NCBI RefSeq assembly: GCF_004123835.1
Contig: NZ_MZMU01000010.1
Span: forward strand, 186,001-250,000
Length of the DNA: 64,000 bases
Direction of reading: 5' to 3'
DNA from: Rhizobium leguminosarum
GTDB lineage: Bacteria; Pseudomonadota; Alphaproteobacteria; Rhizobiales; Rhizobiaceae
Of the stretch, positions 51,957 through 61,130 are shown one piece after another. Every line of letters starts with the position of its first letter. Positions within the stretch are counted from its first letter, which is position 1. The translations under genes and the position numbers were made by a program. The notes under the pieces are model-generated. The model was not told where the DNA came from, did not search any database, and was given only the letters and a program-made list of their open reading frames with translations.

Positions 51957-54452
51957 TCAGCGGATGCGATAGAATTTGGAATCGAACGACCATTTGCCTT
52001 GGGCGCCGTTCTCGTCGTCGCCGACGATCCGGAGGCTTCGGGCGAGATCGTAGACATAGTTGAAGGCAGCGCGCTGGCCGACGAGCGGCGTCGGCACATC
52101 GGGCAGGTCGAGCACTTCGATCGGCTTGTCGCTGAGGATGGCGACGACCATGCCGACACCGGCCGGCCCCTCCACCACATATTCGAAGCCGGTATAGGGA
52201 TTGCGCGCATCGGGCACGACGACCGGGCGGGCTGGATCAAGCCGGCTGTCACCGCTTTTGGCCGTCGGTTTCAGGCCCATCGAGCGCTTGTTCGGGTAAA
52301 GCTGCGTCAGCTTGCCGGAGGCGTCGATATCGACCAGGATCAGATAACCGGACTTTTTGGTGGAGACACGCATCGCCACCTTGTCGCCGATGCTGACCGC
52401 GGTGCCGGGCAGCACGTCGACGGCGACGCCCGCCTCGTTGTCGCTCTTCAGCGTGTTCTCGACGGCGGCGACGGGCGTCTTTGCCTCCTCGCCGGTGATG
52501 ACATCCCGGCCGAGCGCATCCGGCTGGCCATAAAATTGCGGCACCGGGGTGAAGCGGCAGTCTCCCGCATGCGTCCGGCAATATTCGTCGGATTTGCGCC
52601 GGACATAATCGAGAAGCGCGGCATTGCTGACATTCGGCTTGTCGGCGGCGCGCGCCACGCCATCCTGCACGCCTTCGATGAAGTGGCGGGTGAAGACGCC
52701 GAGCGCCGGCTTGGCCTCGCGGTCGACAAGGGCCCACTGCCCAGAATTGACGGCCGACCAGACCATGGCGTTTTCGCCGCCGAAGGAGAATTTCGCTTCC
52801 TTGCCAGACTTGTTCGGCGGTTCGAGCGCTGCCAGCGCCGGGCCGAGGCAACGCACGGTGCCGGAGGGTGCGGCCACCGCGCTGCGGCTGCCGGGCCCGA
52901 CATGGCAGGCATCGATCAGCAGCGTGACGCGGCGGTCCTTGAGGCTGTTCAGCCGGGCGGCGATCTCCGTTTCGCGGATCTGGTTGGTGACGGTCACCTT
53001 GCCGCCCTCGCGCACCAGCTTGGCATCGACTGCCACCAGCGTCGGGCTGGTCGTCGCCTCCGCGCCCATTTCTTCCGAGCCTTGGCCGCTGAAATAGAGA
53101 AAGACGCGGCTTCCGGGCGTCGACTGGCGCACCAGCCAGTCGTCGATCTCGGCAAGGATTGCCTCGCGGGTCGCCTTGCGGTTGGTCAGCGTGTGGATCT
53201 GCTCCGGGCGGTAGGCGAGCGTCTTGGCGAGGAAGACCTGCATGGCTTTCACATCGGTGGCGGAACCGGTCAGCTTCGCCTCGCGCATCTCGTAGTCGTC
53301 GATGCCGATCAGCAGCGCGCGGTCGCCCGGCGAGCTTTCGATCACCGGCGTCTGGACGACTGGTGGCTGAACGGCTGGTTCGTCGGCGGCGGGCTGGTTA
53401 GCCGGCGTGTCGGCAGCAGGCGTTTCGGTCGTGCCGGCGGGCGGGGTGGTGATGGCGAGATTCGCCTCTTCCTGTCCGGACTTCCTCTGTTTCGTCCCGC
53501 CACTGGTCGTGGTGGACGCGACCTGATCGCCGGCGGCAGGTCCTTCAACGTTTGGCACGTCGCCGTCGGTCTTTGCGGCGATCCAGTCGCGGAAGGCGGC
53601 AACACGGGTATAGACACCGTAATGTTCGGCCTCGGCGCAGCCGGCGCCCCAGCTGACGACGCCGAGCTGGATCCAGCGCTTGTCGGGACGCTGGGCGACC
53701 AGCGGCCCGCCGCTGTCGCCCTGGCAGGCATCCTTGCCGCCTTCGGCATAACCGGCGCAGACATTGCGCTCGTCGATCGGGTTCATGCGCATCGAACTGT
53801 CGCGATAGGCGGCGCGGCAGTCCTCGCGCGGGACGATCGGCAGTTCCACTTCCTGCAGCTCGGTCGGCAGGTATTTGTCGTCCCAGCCGTGATCGGCCTT
53901 GGTGTAGCCCCAGCCGGTGACGACGGCCGGGTGGCCGGCGGCCTCCACCTCGTCATCGGAGGTCGAGGCAAGGATTGCCGGCTTCGATTTAGCGGGCTCG
54001 CTCAGCTTGATGAGGGCGATATCGTTGGCGAAGACCTTGCGGTCGAAATCTTCGTGAATGATCACCTCTTCCACGGCAAGGCCCGGCTTGTCGGGCCCGT
54101 CGACCGCGATCACCTTGTCGATCTTCGACTTGCCCTCGACGATCAGCAGGTCGCGGGCGAAGAGATCCTGCTTGCCGGAGCGGCCGCTGGTGACGCAATG
54201 GGCGGCCGTCAATATCCAGCGCGGTGAGATCAGCGAGCCGCCGCAATGGCCGCCAAAGCGGCCGCGCTGTTCGGGGTCGGGTGCCAGGATCTTTACCTGC
54301 CAGGGCCATTCGCCCTTCTTGGCGGCCTGGCCGCCGATGACACGCCCGCCATCCTCACCGGCGAAATCGGTATCCTGCTGCGCCAGCACGGGAGTAGCCA
54401 GAAGCAGCACGACGGACGCAATATTGAGGACCCTGCTGATCGACGTGCTCAT
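51957..54452 (-). CDS. Trypsin-like protease fused to a caspase-like domain and DUF4384
   Basis: An 831-residue exported protein (signal peptide to about Ala24). The trypsin domain at 38-295 has the triad His85 (TAAHC), Asp144 (NDIALIKL), Ser247 (GDSGGPL). Asp241 at the S1 site predicts Arg/Lys specificity, and a zymogen-type junction Arg37-VIGG suggests activation by cleavage. A Pro/Thr linker (300-375) follows, then a caspase/C14-like domain (about 376-620) with Cys516 (LLIDACHVG) but Gln457 in YFSGQGSE where catalytic His is expected. A DUF4384 domain (about 680-800; MRVSTKKSGYLILVDIDASG) ends the protein. It overlaps the caspase gene stop (ATGA). Confidence 0.88.
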   Translation of the reverse strand: MSTSISRVLNIASVVLLLATPVLAQQDTDFAGEDGGRVIGGQAAKKGEWPWQVKILAPDPEQRGRFGGHCGGSLISPRWILTAAHCVTSGRSGKQDLFARDLLIVEGKSKIDKVIAVDGPDKPGLAVEEVIIHEDFDRKVFANDIALIKLSEPAKSKPAILASTSDDEVEAAGHPAVVTGWGYTKADHGWDDKYLPTELQEVELPIVPREDCRAAYRDSSMRMNPIDERNVCAGYAEGGKDACQGDSGGPLVAQRPDKRWIQLGVVSWGAGCAEAEHYGVYTRVAAFRDWIAAKTDGDVPNVEGPAAGDQVASTTTSGGTKQRKSGQEEANLAITTPPAGTTETPAADTPANQPAADEPAVQPPVVQTPVIESSPGDRALLIGIDDYEMREAKLTGSATDVKAMQVFLAKTLAYRPEQIHTLTNRKATREAILAEIDDWLVRQSTPGSRVFLYFSGQGSEEMGAEATTSPTLVAVDAKLVREGGKVTVTNQIRETEIAARLNSLKDRRVTLLIDACHVGPGSRSAVAAPSGTVRCLGPALAALEPPNKSGKEAKFSFGGENAMVWSAVNSGQWALVDREAKPALGVFTRHFIEGVQDGVARAADKPNVSNAALLDYVRRKSDEYCRTHAGDCRFTPVPQFYGQPDALGRDVITGEEAKTPVAAVENTLKSDNEAGVAVDVLPGTAVSIGDKVAMRVSTKKSGYLILVDIDASGKLTQLYPNKRSMGLKPTAKSGDSRLDPARPVVVPDARNPYTGFEYVVEGPAGVGMVVAILSDKPIEVLDLPDVPTPLVGQRAAFNYVYDLARSLRIVGDDENGAQGKWSFDSKFYRIR

Positions 54453-56065
54453 AGCTTGGCTCCGGCGGAGGTATAGAGGACCGTAAATCCGACGCGTGCA
54501 CCTTCGGGCAGGAATTCGCCGAGGCGCTTGGCGATATTGCCGGCGGTGCGGCGCCTGTCGTTCTGCTTCAGGAATTCAATAAGTTCGGGCATCGGGGTTT
54601 CAGAGGTGACGGCGACGAGCAGGTCCGTGCCGAAAGGTGCGACGACGGAAAGATCGAGATCGAAGGTCTGAGACATCTCAGCATCGACCTCCTTCTCGCC
54701 GGGATAGAGGAACTGCACGGTTCCATCGCCGGTGACGTCGAAGAGTGCGAGCTTGCGGCCCGATATATCGGACACCGTGACGCCGACGCGTTCACCTTCG
54801 CGATGGACGGTATCGGAAGGCGTCACGCGCACGGTCTGCGGGTTTGTCTCCGACAGCCGCTTCAGCGCATCGAGCGCGGCCATCCGGTCGATGACGAAAG
54901 GCATGTCGCCGGCGCCGACGCCGGAGGCGACGACATCGCCGCCGGCAATCGCCTCGTGTTTTTCCGGATCGAAGAGAAGTTCGGCATCAGCACCCTCCGT
55001 CAGCTTGAACGGCGTGACGGCGGGATCGATCCCCTGCAGCACCGGCTCGGAGCCGAGGGCGGCAACGCTGATCGGCGCGGGCTCGGCGGGCAGCGGAGCG
55101 TTTGATGTCTCCGCCGCCGCCTGGGCCCCCGCCCCTTCGAAATTATAGACGACGGCGCGATCGAGATCGGTTCCGGGCGGGCTTTCGGTAAAGATGTTCT
55201 GCCGCTGGTTGGTGAACTGGTAGACCGCCTGGCGCACATATTCGAACAGTTCGCGGCGGCTGACGGCGCCGTCGCCGTTCCGGTCGGCTGCCCCTTCGAA
55301 AGCGCGAGCGGTGGCATAGCTCAGCGCACCGCGTTTCTGCGGAATGCCGGGAATGGTGATCTCGGGCGACTTGGTGTTCTCGTCGACGGCGGCGAGAAAG
55401 GTCAGCCGCTTGAAATCGAAGCCGGTGGACAGCGCATCCGCCGTGGTCGAAATCGGCGCGAGGTCGTCCTCCTCGATCGTATAGGAAGGCGCCTGACGCC
55501 AGGTGATCTCGGCGCCGCGCGGATCGACGTCGCGGGTCATGCCGCCGGCATGGCAGGTATCGGCGATGAAGACGACATCGGCGCCCTTGGCCTCGAGATT
55601 GCGGATCAGCGTCTTGAATTCGTCGCCGAAGATGCGCTCGCGCGATCCCGGCAGCCGGGTGTCGAAGCCTGCAAGGATATAGACCTCGTCGCGGCCGCTC
55701 GGTTTGGAACCCTTGACGCGCTCGGGCTCGCTCGAGCCGTGGCCGGCGATGCCGAGCACGATCAGGTCGCCAGGCCCTGCCCGTTCCGTCACGGCCTCGA
55801 TCGCATGGAAGATGCCCTCGCGATCGGCAGCACCATTCTTCAGCAGCGTCATGTCCTCGACGCCGACCGAGCGCAGTGAAAGCGAAAGATCCTCGGCATC
55901 GGCAACGGCGCCGTGCAGCGGCGGAACGTTGCGGTAGAGGTCGATGCCGATCAGCACGGCCCTGACCGCACCACGCTCGGGCGCCTCGATCACCTTTGCC
56001 AGGCTGTCGGTGGCCGCCATGGCGAGGAGGGCAAGTGCTGCGGCCATGGAAACGAATGCGGTCAT
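54449..56065 (-). CDS. Exported caspase-like (C14) protease with EF-hand loop and DUF4384
   Basis: A 538-residue protein with a signal peptide (MTAFVSMAAALALLAMAAT). The caspase/metacaspase domain has His109 in LGIAGHGSSEP and Cys171 in FIADTCHAGG, so the catalytic dyad is intact. A canonical EF-hand loop, DRNGDGAVSRRELF (about 261-274), suggests calcium control, as known for metacaspases. DUF4384 follows at about 390-500 (VGVTVSDISGRKLALFDVTG). I chose the ATG at 56065 because GAGGGGGAA precedes it; 56104 would overlap the upstream gene. It is a possible activator of the neighbouring trypsin zymogen if it cleaves after Arg. Confidence 0.85.
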   Translation of the reverse strand: MTAFVSMAAALALLAMAATDSLAKVIEAPERGAVRAVLIGIDLYRNVPPLHGAVADAEDLSLSLRSVGVEDMTLLKNGAADREGIFHAIEAVTERAGPGDLIVLGIAGHGSSEPERVKGSKPSGRDEVYILAGFDTRLPGSRERIFGDEFKTLIRNLEAKGADVVFIADTCHAGGMTRDVDPRGAEITWRQAPSYTIEEDDLAPISTTADALSTGFDFKRLTFLAAVDENTKSPEITIPGIPQKRGALSYATARAFEGAADRNGDGAVSRRELFEYVRQAVYQFTNQRQNIFTESPPGTDLDRAVVYNFEGAGAQAAAETSNAPLPAEPAPISVAALGSEPVLQGIDPAVTPFKLTEGADAELLFDPEKHEAIAGGDVVASGVGAGDMPFVIDRMAALDALKRLSETNPQTVRVTPSDTVHREGERVGVTVSDISGRKLALFDVTGDGTVQFLYPGEKEVDAEMSQTFDLDLSVVAPFGTDLLVAVTSETPMPELIEFLKQNDRRRTAGNIAKRLGEFLPEGARVGFTVLYTSAGAKL

Positions 56066-56088
56066 GGCCAGTTTCCCCCTCGCCCGGC

Positions 56089-58038
56089 CTATTCGCGGCG
56101 CCATTCGACGCGGCGGTTCAGCGCATCGACATCGTCTTCGGTGAGGTTTGCGGTTGCCGTGACGTCCACCGGCTCGGAAGCTCCGCGGCCTTCGGCGTCG
56201 ATTGTGGCGTCGAGTCCGTGGCTCTTCAGGAAATCGGCAACGGCCTGAGCACGGCGCTCGGACAGCTTCTGATTATAGTCGTCACCGCCGCGGCGATCGG
56301 TGTGACCGACGAGGATGATGCGGCCGGGCTTCTGCTCCTTCAGCGCCTCCAGCAATTCCTGGGCGGCTTCGGTGCCGATCGAGGTGAAGCTCGACTTGTT
56401 GAAATCGAAGGTGATCGGAACCGGAATGGAGACCGGCACGATGCCGCGCACATTCTCGGAATAGATGCCGCCGAGCACGCCGCTGCGGTGATCCTTCTCG
56501 GCCGGCACGAAGCTGCCTTGAGGATTGTCGCTCGTCGGGTTGGCGGCAAGGATGCGGGCCTGGGCGGCGCGCTGGATGAGATCGGAGATCGTCTCGGCGG
56601 GCGGCGCCTTCGGCGTGCGGGTCTCGTTCTTGATGATCTCGATCGCCTGCTGGTAATCGGCGGCGGCATCGGCGAAGCGGCGTGCGGAGAAATAGATCTC
56701 GCCGAGCGTGGCGGAGGCCTGCCAGAGCACCTGCGGGCTGTCGGCGGCGACAAGCAGCGGCTCGTAATCGGCGACCGGCTGGTTGGCGGCCATCATCTCC
56801 TGGGCAGCGGAAAGCCTGAGGGCCGCGACGCGGCGCTGGGCATTCACCTGGAACTGGCCGCAATCGGCGCTGACGGCAATCGCATCGGCCTCAGCCGCGG
56901 CAGCGCTGATATCCTTGGCGGCAACGGCGGTATTCAGCTTGTCGAGAAGGGTGGTGCAAACAGGCGTATCGGCGTTCGCTACCTCGATCTCCTCGCCGGC
57001 TTGATCAGGTTCTGCCGAACGGCCGAGGTTTAGCTGCGGCATCTTGATACTGAAACCGCCGGGAAGCTTGAATTGCGGCATCTTGATCTGCGGCATCGGC
57101 AGTTTCGGCATCTTCGTCTGCGAAGACTGGCTCGGCTGCTTGTGTTGCGTCGGCTGTTTATATTGGGTCGGCCGGGTGGATGAGGTGGTGTCGGCCGGAC
57201 CGATCAGCTCCAGTTCGTCGGCGGCAAGCTCCTGGCCGGGCGCCAGATTGGTGACGATCTTGTATTTCTTCGGCGGCTGCTGGGTGGCCTGTTCGACAGG
57301 CTTCGGCGCGACCTTTTTCGGGGCAGCCGGCTTCGGTTTTTCCACCACCGTTTCCGGCTTCTTGGCGACTTCCTGTTTCGTTACCGGTTTCGGCTTCGGA
57401 GCGGCCGCAGGTTTCGGCGCAACGGGCGGTTTTGCAGCCTGCTCGACCGGTTTCGCTGCGGGGGCGGCTGCGACGGGCGGGATGGCAGCTGGACTATCGA
57501 CCGTCGTCAGCATCAGCGTCTTGCTGCTGATCTTGGTGCCGAGGCTGCGGGCTTCTTCAAGGCTGCGGGAAACGGCATCCATGCCGCCGTCGATCGAGCG
57601 GAACATGCCGCCGCCGCTGCTGCCGAGATCGGCGAAGATGTTGAGCGGCTTGGAGGAATAGAAGACTTTGATCTGCTCCTGGCCGACCGGGCCGGAAACC
57701 TGCAGCTTGGCGCCGCTTGCCGGATCCGGCACCTGCACGCGCTTGCCGGCGCCGACAAGGGCGTCGGTCTGGTACTTGTTCGGGAAAAGTTTCACGACCG
57801 CGCCGTTCGGCGAGACGTTCAGCACCGTGACATAGGCGTTCTCGGTCGACTGGATGAAGAGGCCGACAGCTTCGCCGATGGCGTATTTGGCTTCAGCGCG
57901 ATCGAAGGTGATGCTGACGGGCCCGGTCTGCGCCGGCGCTTCGGTTAATGTGCGTTCGTTCTGCGCCTCGACGGCGGGAACCACCGAAAAGAACGAAAGA
58001 AAGGTGGCTGCTGCCAGGATGGCTTTGCGGTTCGGCAT
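56089..58038 (-). CDS. DUF4384-OmpA envelope protein
   Basis: A 649-residue exported protein (signal peptide ending VVPAVEAQ). DUF4384 at about 40-155 (VGLFIQSTENAYVTVLNVSP) is followed by a Pro/Lys/Ala-rich spacer (175-265), a low-complexity Gln/Lys/Met stretch (275-335), a helical TPR-like region (350-520) and a C-terminal OmpA peptidoglycan-binding domain (about 535-649; IILVGHTDRRGGDDYNQKLS, LSERRAQAVADFL). It anchors to the cell wall and probably scaffolds the DUF4384-bearing proteases. It is first in the operon, after GAGGAGG; the 58039-58248 spacer should hold the promoter. Confidence 0.88.
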   Translation of the reverse strand: MPNRKAILAAATFLSFFSVVPAVEAQNERTLTEAPAQTGPVSITFDRAEAKYAIGEAVGLFIQSTENAYVTVLNVSPNGAVVKLFPNKYQTDALVGAGKRVQVPDPASGAKLQVSGPVGQEQIKVFYSSKPLNIFADLGSSGGGMFRSIDGGMDAVSRSLEEARSLGTKISSKTLMLTTVDSPAAIPPVAAAPAAKPVEQAAKPPVAPKPAAAPKPKPVTKQEVAKKPETVVEKPKPAAPKKVAPKPVEQATQQPPKKYKIVTNLAPGQELAADELELIGPADTTSSTRPTQYKQPTQHKQPSQSSQTKMPKLPMPQIKMPQFKLPGGFSIKMPQLNLGRSAEPDQAGEEIEVANADTPVCTTLLDKLNTAVAAKDISAAAAEADAIAVSADCGQFQVNAQRRVAALRLSAAQEMMAANQPVADYEPLLVAADSPQVLWQASATLGEIYFSARRFADAAADYQQAIEIIKNETRTPKAPPAETISDLIQRAAQARILAANPTSDNPQGSFVPAEKDHRSGVLGGIYSENVRGIVPVSIPVPITFDFNKSSFTSIGTEAAQELLEALKEQKPGRIILVGHTDRRGGDDYNQKLSERRAQAVADFLKSHGLDATIDAEGRGASEPVDVTATANLTEDDVDALNRRVEWRRE

Positions 58039-58248
58039 TGAAAAACCTCCTCTTCGAACATCTCACACTGTGTTGAAGATGAGAATAGCACTGACTGGCG
58101 AAATTGGGATGGCTTCGCCTGTCTTGCTTGAGGGAGGGTTACAAATTATTTGGAGCCTGGAAGAATCCGCCAAGGCAAAGACGTGAGCAAGACTCACGCT
58201 CTGGAATATCCGGGGCCCGTTATAGTCCGTTCAACTGCGAGGAGATGG

Positions 58249-58626
58249 TTAGTTCTTGGGTTTCTGCCCGGCTGATTTCAAAATCGAGATCAGATCGCTC
58301 ATTCCTTCGGGCGAGGAATTGTAGAGCCAGAGAATATCCGGATTGTCGACCGTGAATTCCTTGCCGGGGCCTGAGCCCATGTCGCGGCCGGGCGAGGTCG
58401 CGTCGGGCAGCTTCGCCTCGCCGGGCGTCAGCCCCTTGGCGCGTTCGTGTTCGGCGATGATCGCAGTCGCCGCAGCAAAGGCCTTTTCGTCATGTTGGCG
58501 CAGCGCCGCAAGCGAGGGGTTTCGCGCCGCAAGCGCGTCTTCGGCCGGGCCGGAATGCGCGAGCTCCGGTATCTGCAGCGCCAGCAGAAGGCTGATCGAC
58601 AAGGTTATGAGCCAGGATTTCGTCAT
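58249..58626 (-). CDS. Small exported hypothetical protein
   Basis: A 125-residue protein with a signal peptide (WLITLSISLLLALQIPELAH). The mature part has an Ala-rich helix and then EFTVDNPDILWLYNSSPEGM and LISILKSAGQKPKN. There is no known domain. I start at the ATG at 58626 rather than further upstream. It lies 210 bp upstream of the DUF4384-OmpA operon on the same strand, so it may belong to the same system. Confidence 0.7.
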   Translation of the reverse strand: MTKSWLITLSISLLLALQIPELAHSGPAEDALAARNPSLAALRQHDEKAFAAATAIIAEHERAKGLTPGEAKLPDATSPGRDMGSGPGKEFTVDNPDILWLYNSSPEGMSDLISILKSAGQKPKN

Positions 58627-58755
58627 CGTCGTCACATCCGTTATCAACCTGATGCGCGCCGCAATAGCGCAAGCAGAGCGACAATAGGGAGAGGCCGGAA
58701 GGAAGGCAACGGCGCTCAGTGCCAATCGATTGGGAGGGTTGAAATCGGCTGGAGA

Positions 58756-59352
58756 TCAGAGGATCTTCAATTGCTGCAGGCCAAGGCGCAGATCGCGCAG
58801 CATCTCGCCGAAAATCTCCTCGATCATTCCGGTCGACCAGACGACCATGGTGCCGTAGGGCGAGCGCTTGCGCTGCATGAAGCCCGCCGTCTCGAAATCG
58901 ATCAACGTCTTGCGGCAGGTCTCGCTCGACATCACCGCGACGAGAAAACGGGCGAGGTTGGACTGGTCGATCGCGCCGGCTTTTTCTGCCCAGTTCTGGA
59001 TCAGTCGCGGCTTGGTGTCGGCGGTGAACATCGAGGCGAGCGCACGATCCTGTGAAAGCCCCAGACGCTGCAGCTTGGCCGGATCGCGGGTGAGCGAAAC
59101 CACGTAATCATTGTGCAGATCGGCGAAGCGTTCGATATCTTCGGCGGTGCTGATGCCGAAGACCTTCATCGAATAGAGGAACTCGGCCATCAGATAGGTC
59201 GGCTCCGAGCGCAGTTGCGCCAGATGCTTGTCGTCCTTGCTGGCCGAGGCGGCGCAGACGCGGTCTGAGAAACCTATTCTCGCCGCGCGAACCTGCTCCA
59301 GCAAGCTTATGTCGAGCGCCAGTTCGTCACCGTTCCATTCCAGCATAAGCAT
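58756..59352 (-). CDS. Hypothetical protein with possible winged-helix C-terminus
   Basis: A 198-residue (196 if the ATG at 59346 is used; AGGAA fits both) all-alpha, cytoplasmic protein. The end, ETCRKTLIDFETAGFMQRKR, looks like a winged-helix recognition helix and wing, which hints at DNA binding. I cannot assign a family. Divergent from the NlpC/P60-like gene (144 bp), same strand as the protease operon; a regulator role is speculative. Confidence 0.65.
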   Translation of the reverse strand: MLMLEWNGDELALDISLLEQVRAARIGFSDRVCAASASKDDKHLAQLRSEPTYLMAEFLYSMKVFGISTAEDIERFADLHNDYVVSLTRDPAKLQRLGLSQDRALASMFTADTKPRLIQNWAEKAGAIDQSNLARFLVAVMSSETCRKTLIDFETAGFMQRKRSPYGTMVVWSTGMIEEIFGEMLRDLRLGLQQLKIL

Positions 59353-59496
59353 TTCCTGCCGACAAATCTTCGAGACGATGTTCTTGTACTATCGCCGGCG
59401 CAGATCTCCAAATCGTTTGGAAAGCAACGACTTGCTGACGAGCCATATCTAGCCTACCATTTTTGAAAGACGTGACGGTCCTTGGGGGTCGAGGCA

Positions 59497-61107
59497 ATGC
59501 GTAGTTTTGGGTCGCATATTTTGTTTGCCGCGGCACTTGCGGTCGCCTCGCCGGTTTTCGCCAAAGATACGACGATCATCGAGCTTCGCGGCGGCGACGG
59601 CGCGCGTTCGGTCGGCATCATCTCTTCCAACGAGGAAGCGGAGGCATCCGGGCCGGCGGCGATCACCGTCGGCGACGACGGCACCATTTACATCCTCGAC
59701 CAGAACAACGGCCGCGTGCTCGCCGTCGATGCCGAACGCTCGCAGGCCGAGCCTGAGATCCTGCCGCTGCCGGAAAATGCGACGCCGGAGGATCTCGCCG
59801 TCGTCCACAACGAACTTTACCTCTGGTCGGACGGCGTCGTGCCGCTCGAGCGCTCCACCGATGCCGACGGCCGGTCGCAGACGCTGCGCGCCGTCGACGG
59901 CGGCGGTGATGCCGACGACTACACCCGCTCGGTCTTCGCCTCCATGGGCTCGGTATCGCCGGGGCCGCTGAACAGCATCATCGACGAGATCGGTCGCAGC
60001 ACCAGCCGGCCCGAGGCCCGCCCGCCGATCATTCAATATGTGCCGAGCCGAGGGCTCGGCGATATCGTTGCCGAGGTCTCGGCTGCCGCAAACGACAAGG
60101 CGGAGATCTTGCTGCGGCGCAGCAGCTCGGAGGAGAATTTCCTTTCGCTGCAGCTCGCCTCGGAAGGGCGGATCGGCACCGTCGAACTTCTCGACATCGA
60201 CACGACAGGCAGGCCCTATGCGCTGGTCGAGCTCGTGCCCGCCGACCGGCCCGAGCGCACCGGCATGCTGGTGGTGCGCTTCACGCCGAACGGCGCGATG
60301 GACCGGGTCTACGACCTGCCGATCGAACCGGGCACGGTATTCTCCAGGCGCTTCGTGGCGATCGGTCCGCGCGGCGATGTGCTTTATCTGCGCTCGCAGG
60401 AAAGCCGGGCGCAGGTGCTGCGGCTCGACGGCCGGGAGCCCGGCCGCAAGCTTGCCGTCGCTCGGCCCACCAAGCAGCCGAATGCCGGCAAGCCCGGCAA
60501 GACGCCGAAGGTGGCGATCGTGCCGAAATCGCGCAGCGACGTCATCGAGCGGGCAATCGGCTTCGAGACGCTGAACTGGCGGGTGACACCAACCGCCTAT
60601 GGCAGGGATCCCGGCCCGGGCTGCGTCAACATGAACCGGCTGCGCCGCCCGATCTACCTGATCGGCAAGCGCGGACAGACGGTCAAGGGTGTTCCCTACT
60701 GCTGGGGCTGCAAGACACCGCTCGAAAATTTCATCGGCGGCGTGGAAAAGGGCCAGACCGCCGGCAACGTCTGCACCAAGAGCGCGCCGCAATCCAACAT
60801 TCTCGGCGTCGACTGCTCCGGTTTCGTCAGCGACGCCTGGGGCCTGAAGATGCACGTGACGACGCGGGCCATCCCCGGGATCACCAAGCGCCTCTCCGAC
60901 CCCTGGTCGATGCGGCCGGGCGACGCGTTGAACAAGCCGGGCTCGCATGTGCTGCTGTTCATGCGCTTCACGGCCGACAAGAAGGTGGAGGTGATGGAGG
61001 CCTCGCCGAATGCTTGCAAGGGTCGCGTCTGCCGCAATACCTATTCGCTCGGCAGCCTGTTGATGCGCGGCTATCAGCCGGTGCGCTTCAAGGGGCTCGA
61101 CGGCTGA
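59497..61107 (+). CDS. Exported protein with NlpC/P60-like C-terminal domain
   Basis: A 536-residue protein with a signal peptide (ILFAAALAVASPVFAK). Residues 25-330 show repeated strands like an NHL/beta-propeller (ITVGDDGTIYILDQNNGRVL, IGPRGDVLYLRSQESRAQVL). A Pro/Lys-rich linker follows, then an NlpC/P60-type fold at about 390-530 with Cys440 (GVDCSGFVSDAWG) and His484 (PGSHVLLFM). The segment PYCWGCKTPLENF precedes it. It probably cleaves or binds cell-wall peptides in the periplasm. It begins at the ATG at 59497 (MRSFGSHILF). Divergent from 58756-59352. Confidence 0.78.
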   Translation: MRSFGSHILFAAALAVASPVFAKDTTIIELRGGDGARSVGIISSNEEAEASGPAAITVGDDGTIYILDQNNGRVLAVDAERSQAEPEILPLPENATPEDLAVVHNELYLWSDGVVPLERSTDADGRSQTLRAVDGGGDADDYTRSVFASMGSVSPGPLNSIIDEIGRSTSRPEARPPIIQYVPSRGLGDIVAEVSAAANDKAEILLRRSSSEENFLSLQLASEGRIGTVELLDIDTTGRPYALVELVPADRPERTGMLVVRFTPNGAMDRVYDLPIEPGTVFSRRFVAIGPRGDVLYLRSQESRAQVLRLDGREPGRKLAVARPTKQPNAGKPGKTPKVAIVPKSRSDVIERAIGFETLNWRVTPTAYGRDPGPGCVNMNRLRRPIYLIGKRGQTVKGVPYCWGCKTPLENFIGGVEKGQTAGNVCTKSAPQSNILGVDCSGFVSDAWGLKMHVTTRAIPGITKRLSDPWSMRPGDALNKPGSHVLLFMRFTADKKVEVMEASPNACKGRVCRNTYSLGSLLMRGYQPVRFKGLDG

Positions 61108-61130
61108 ACGGCGGAAGCGTCACGCCGGTC

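Noticed and set aside
51930..54227. 765-codon plus-strand open frame
   Set aside because: Antisense shadow of the trypsin-caspase gene, whose catalytic motifs are clear on the other strand.
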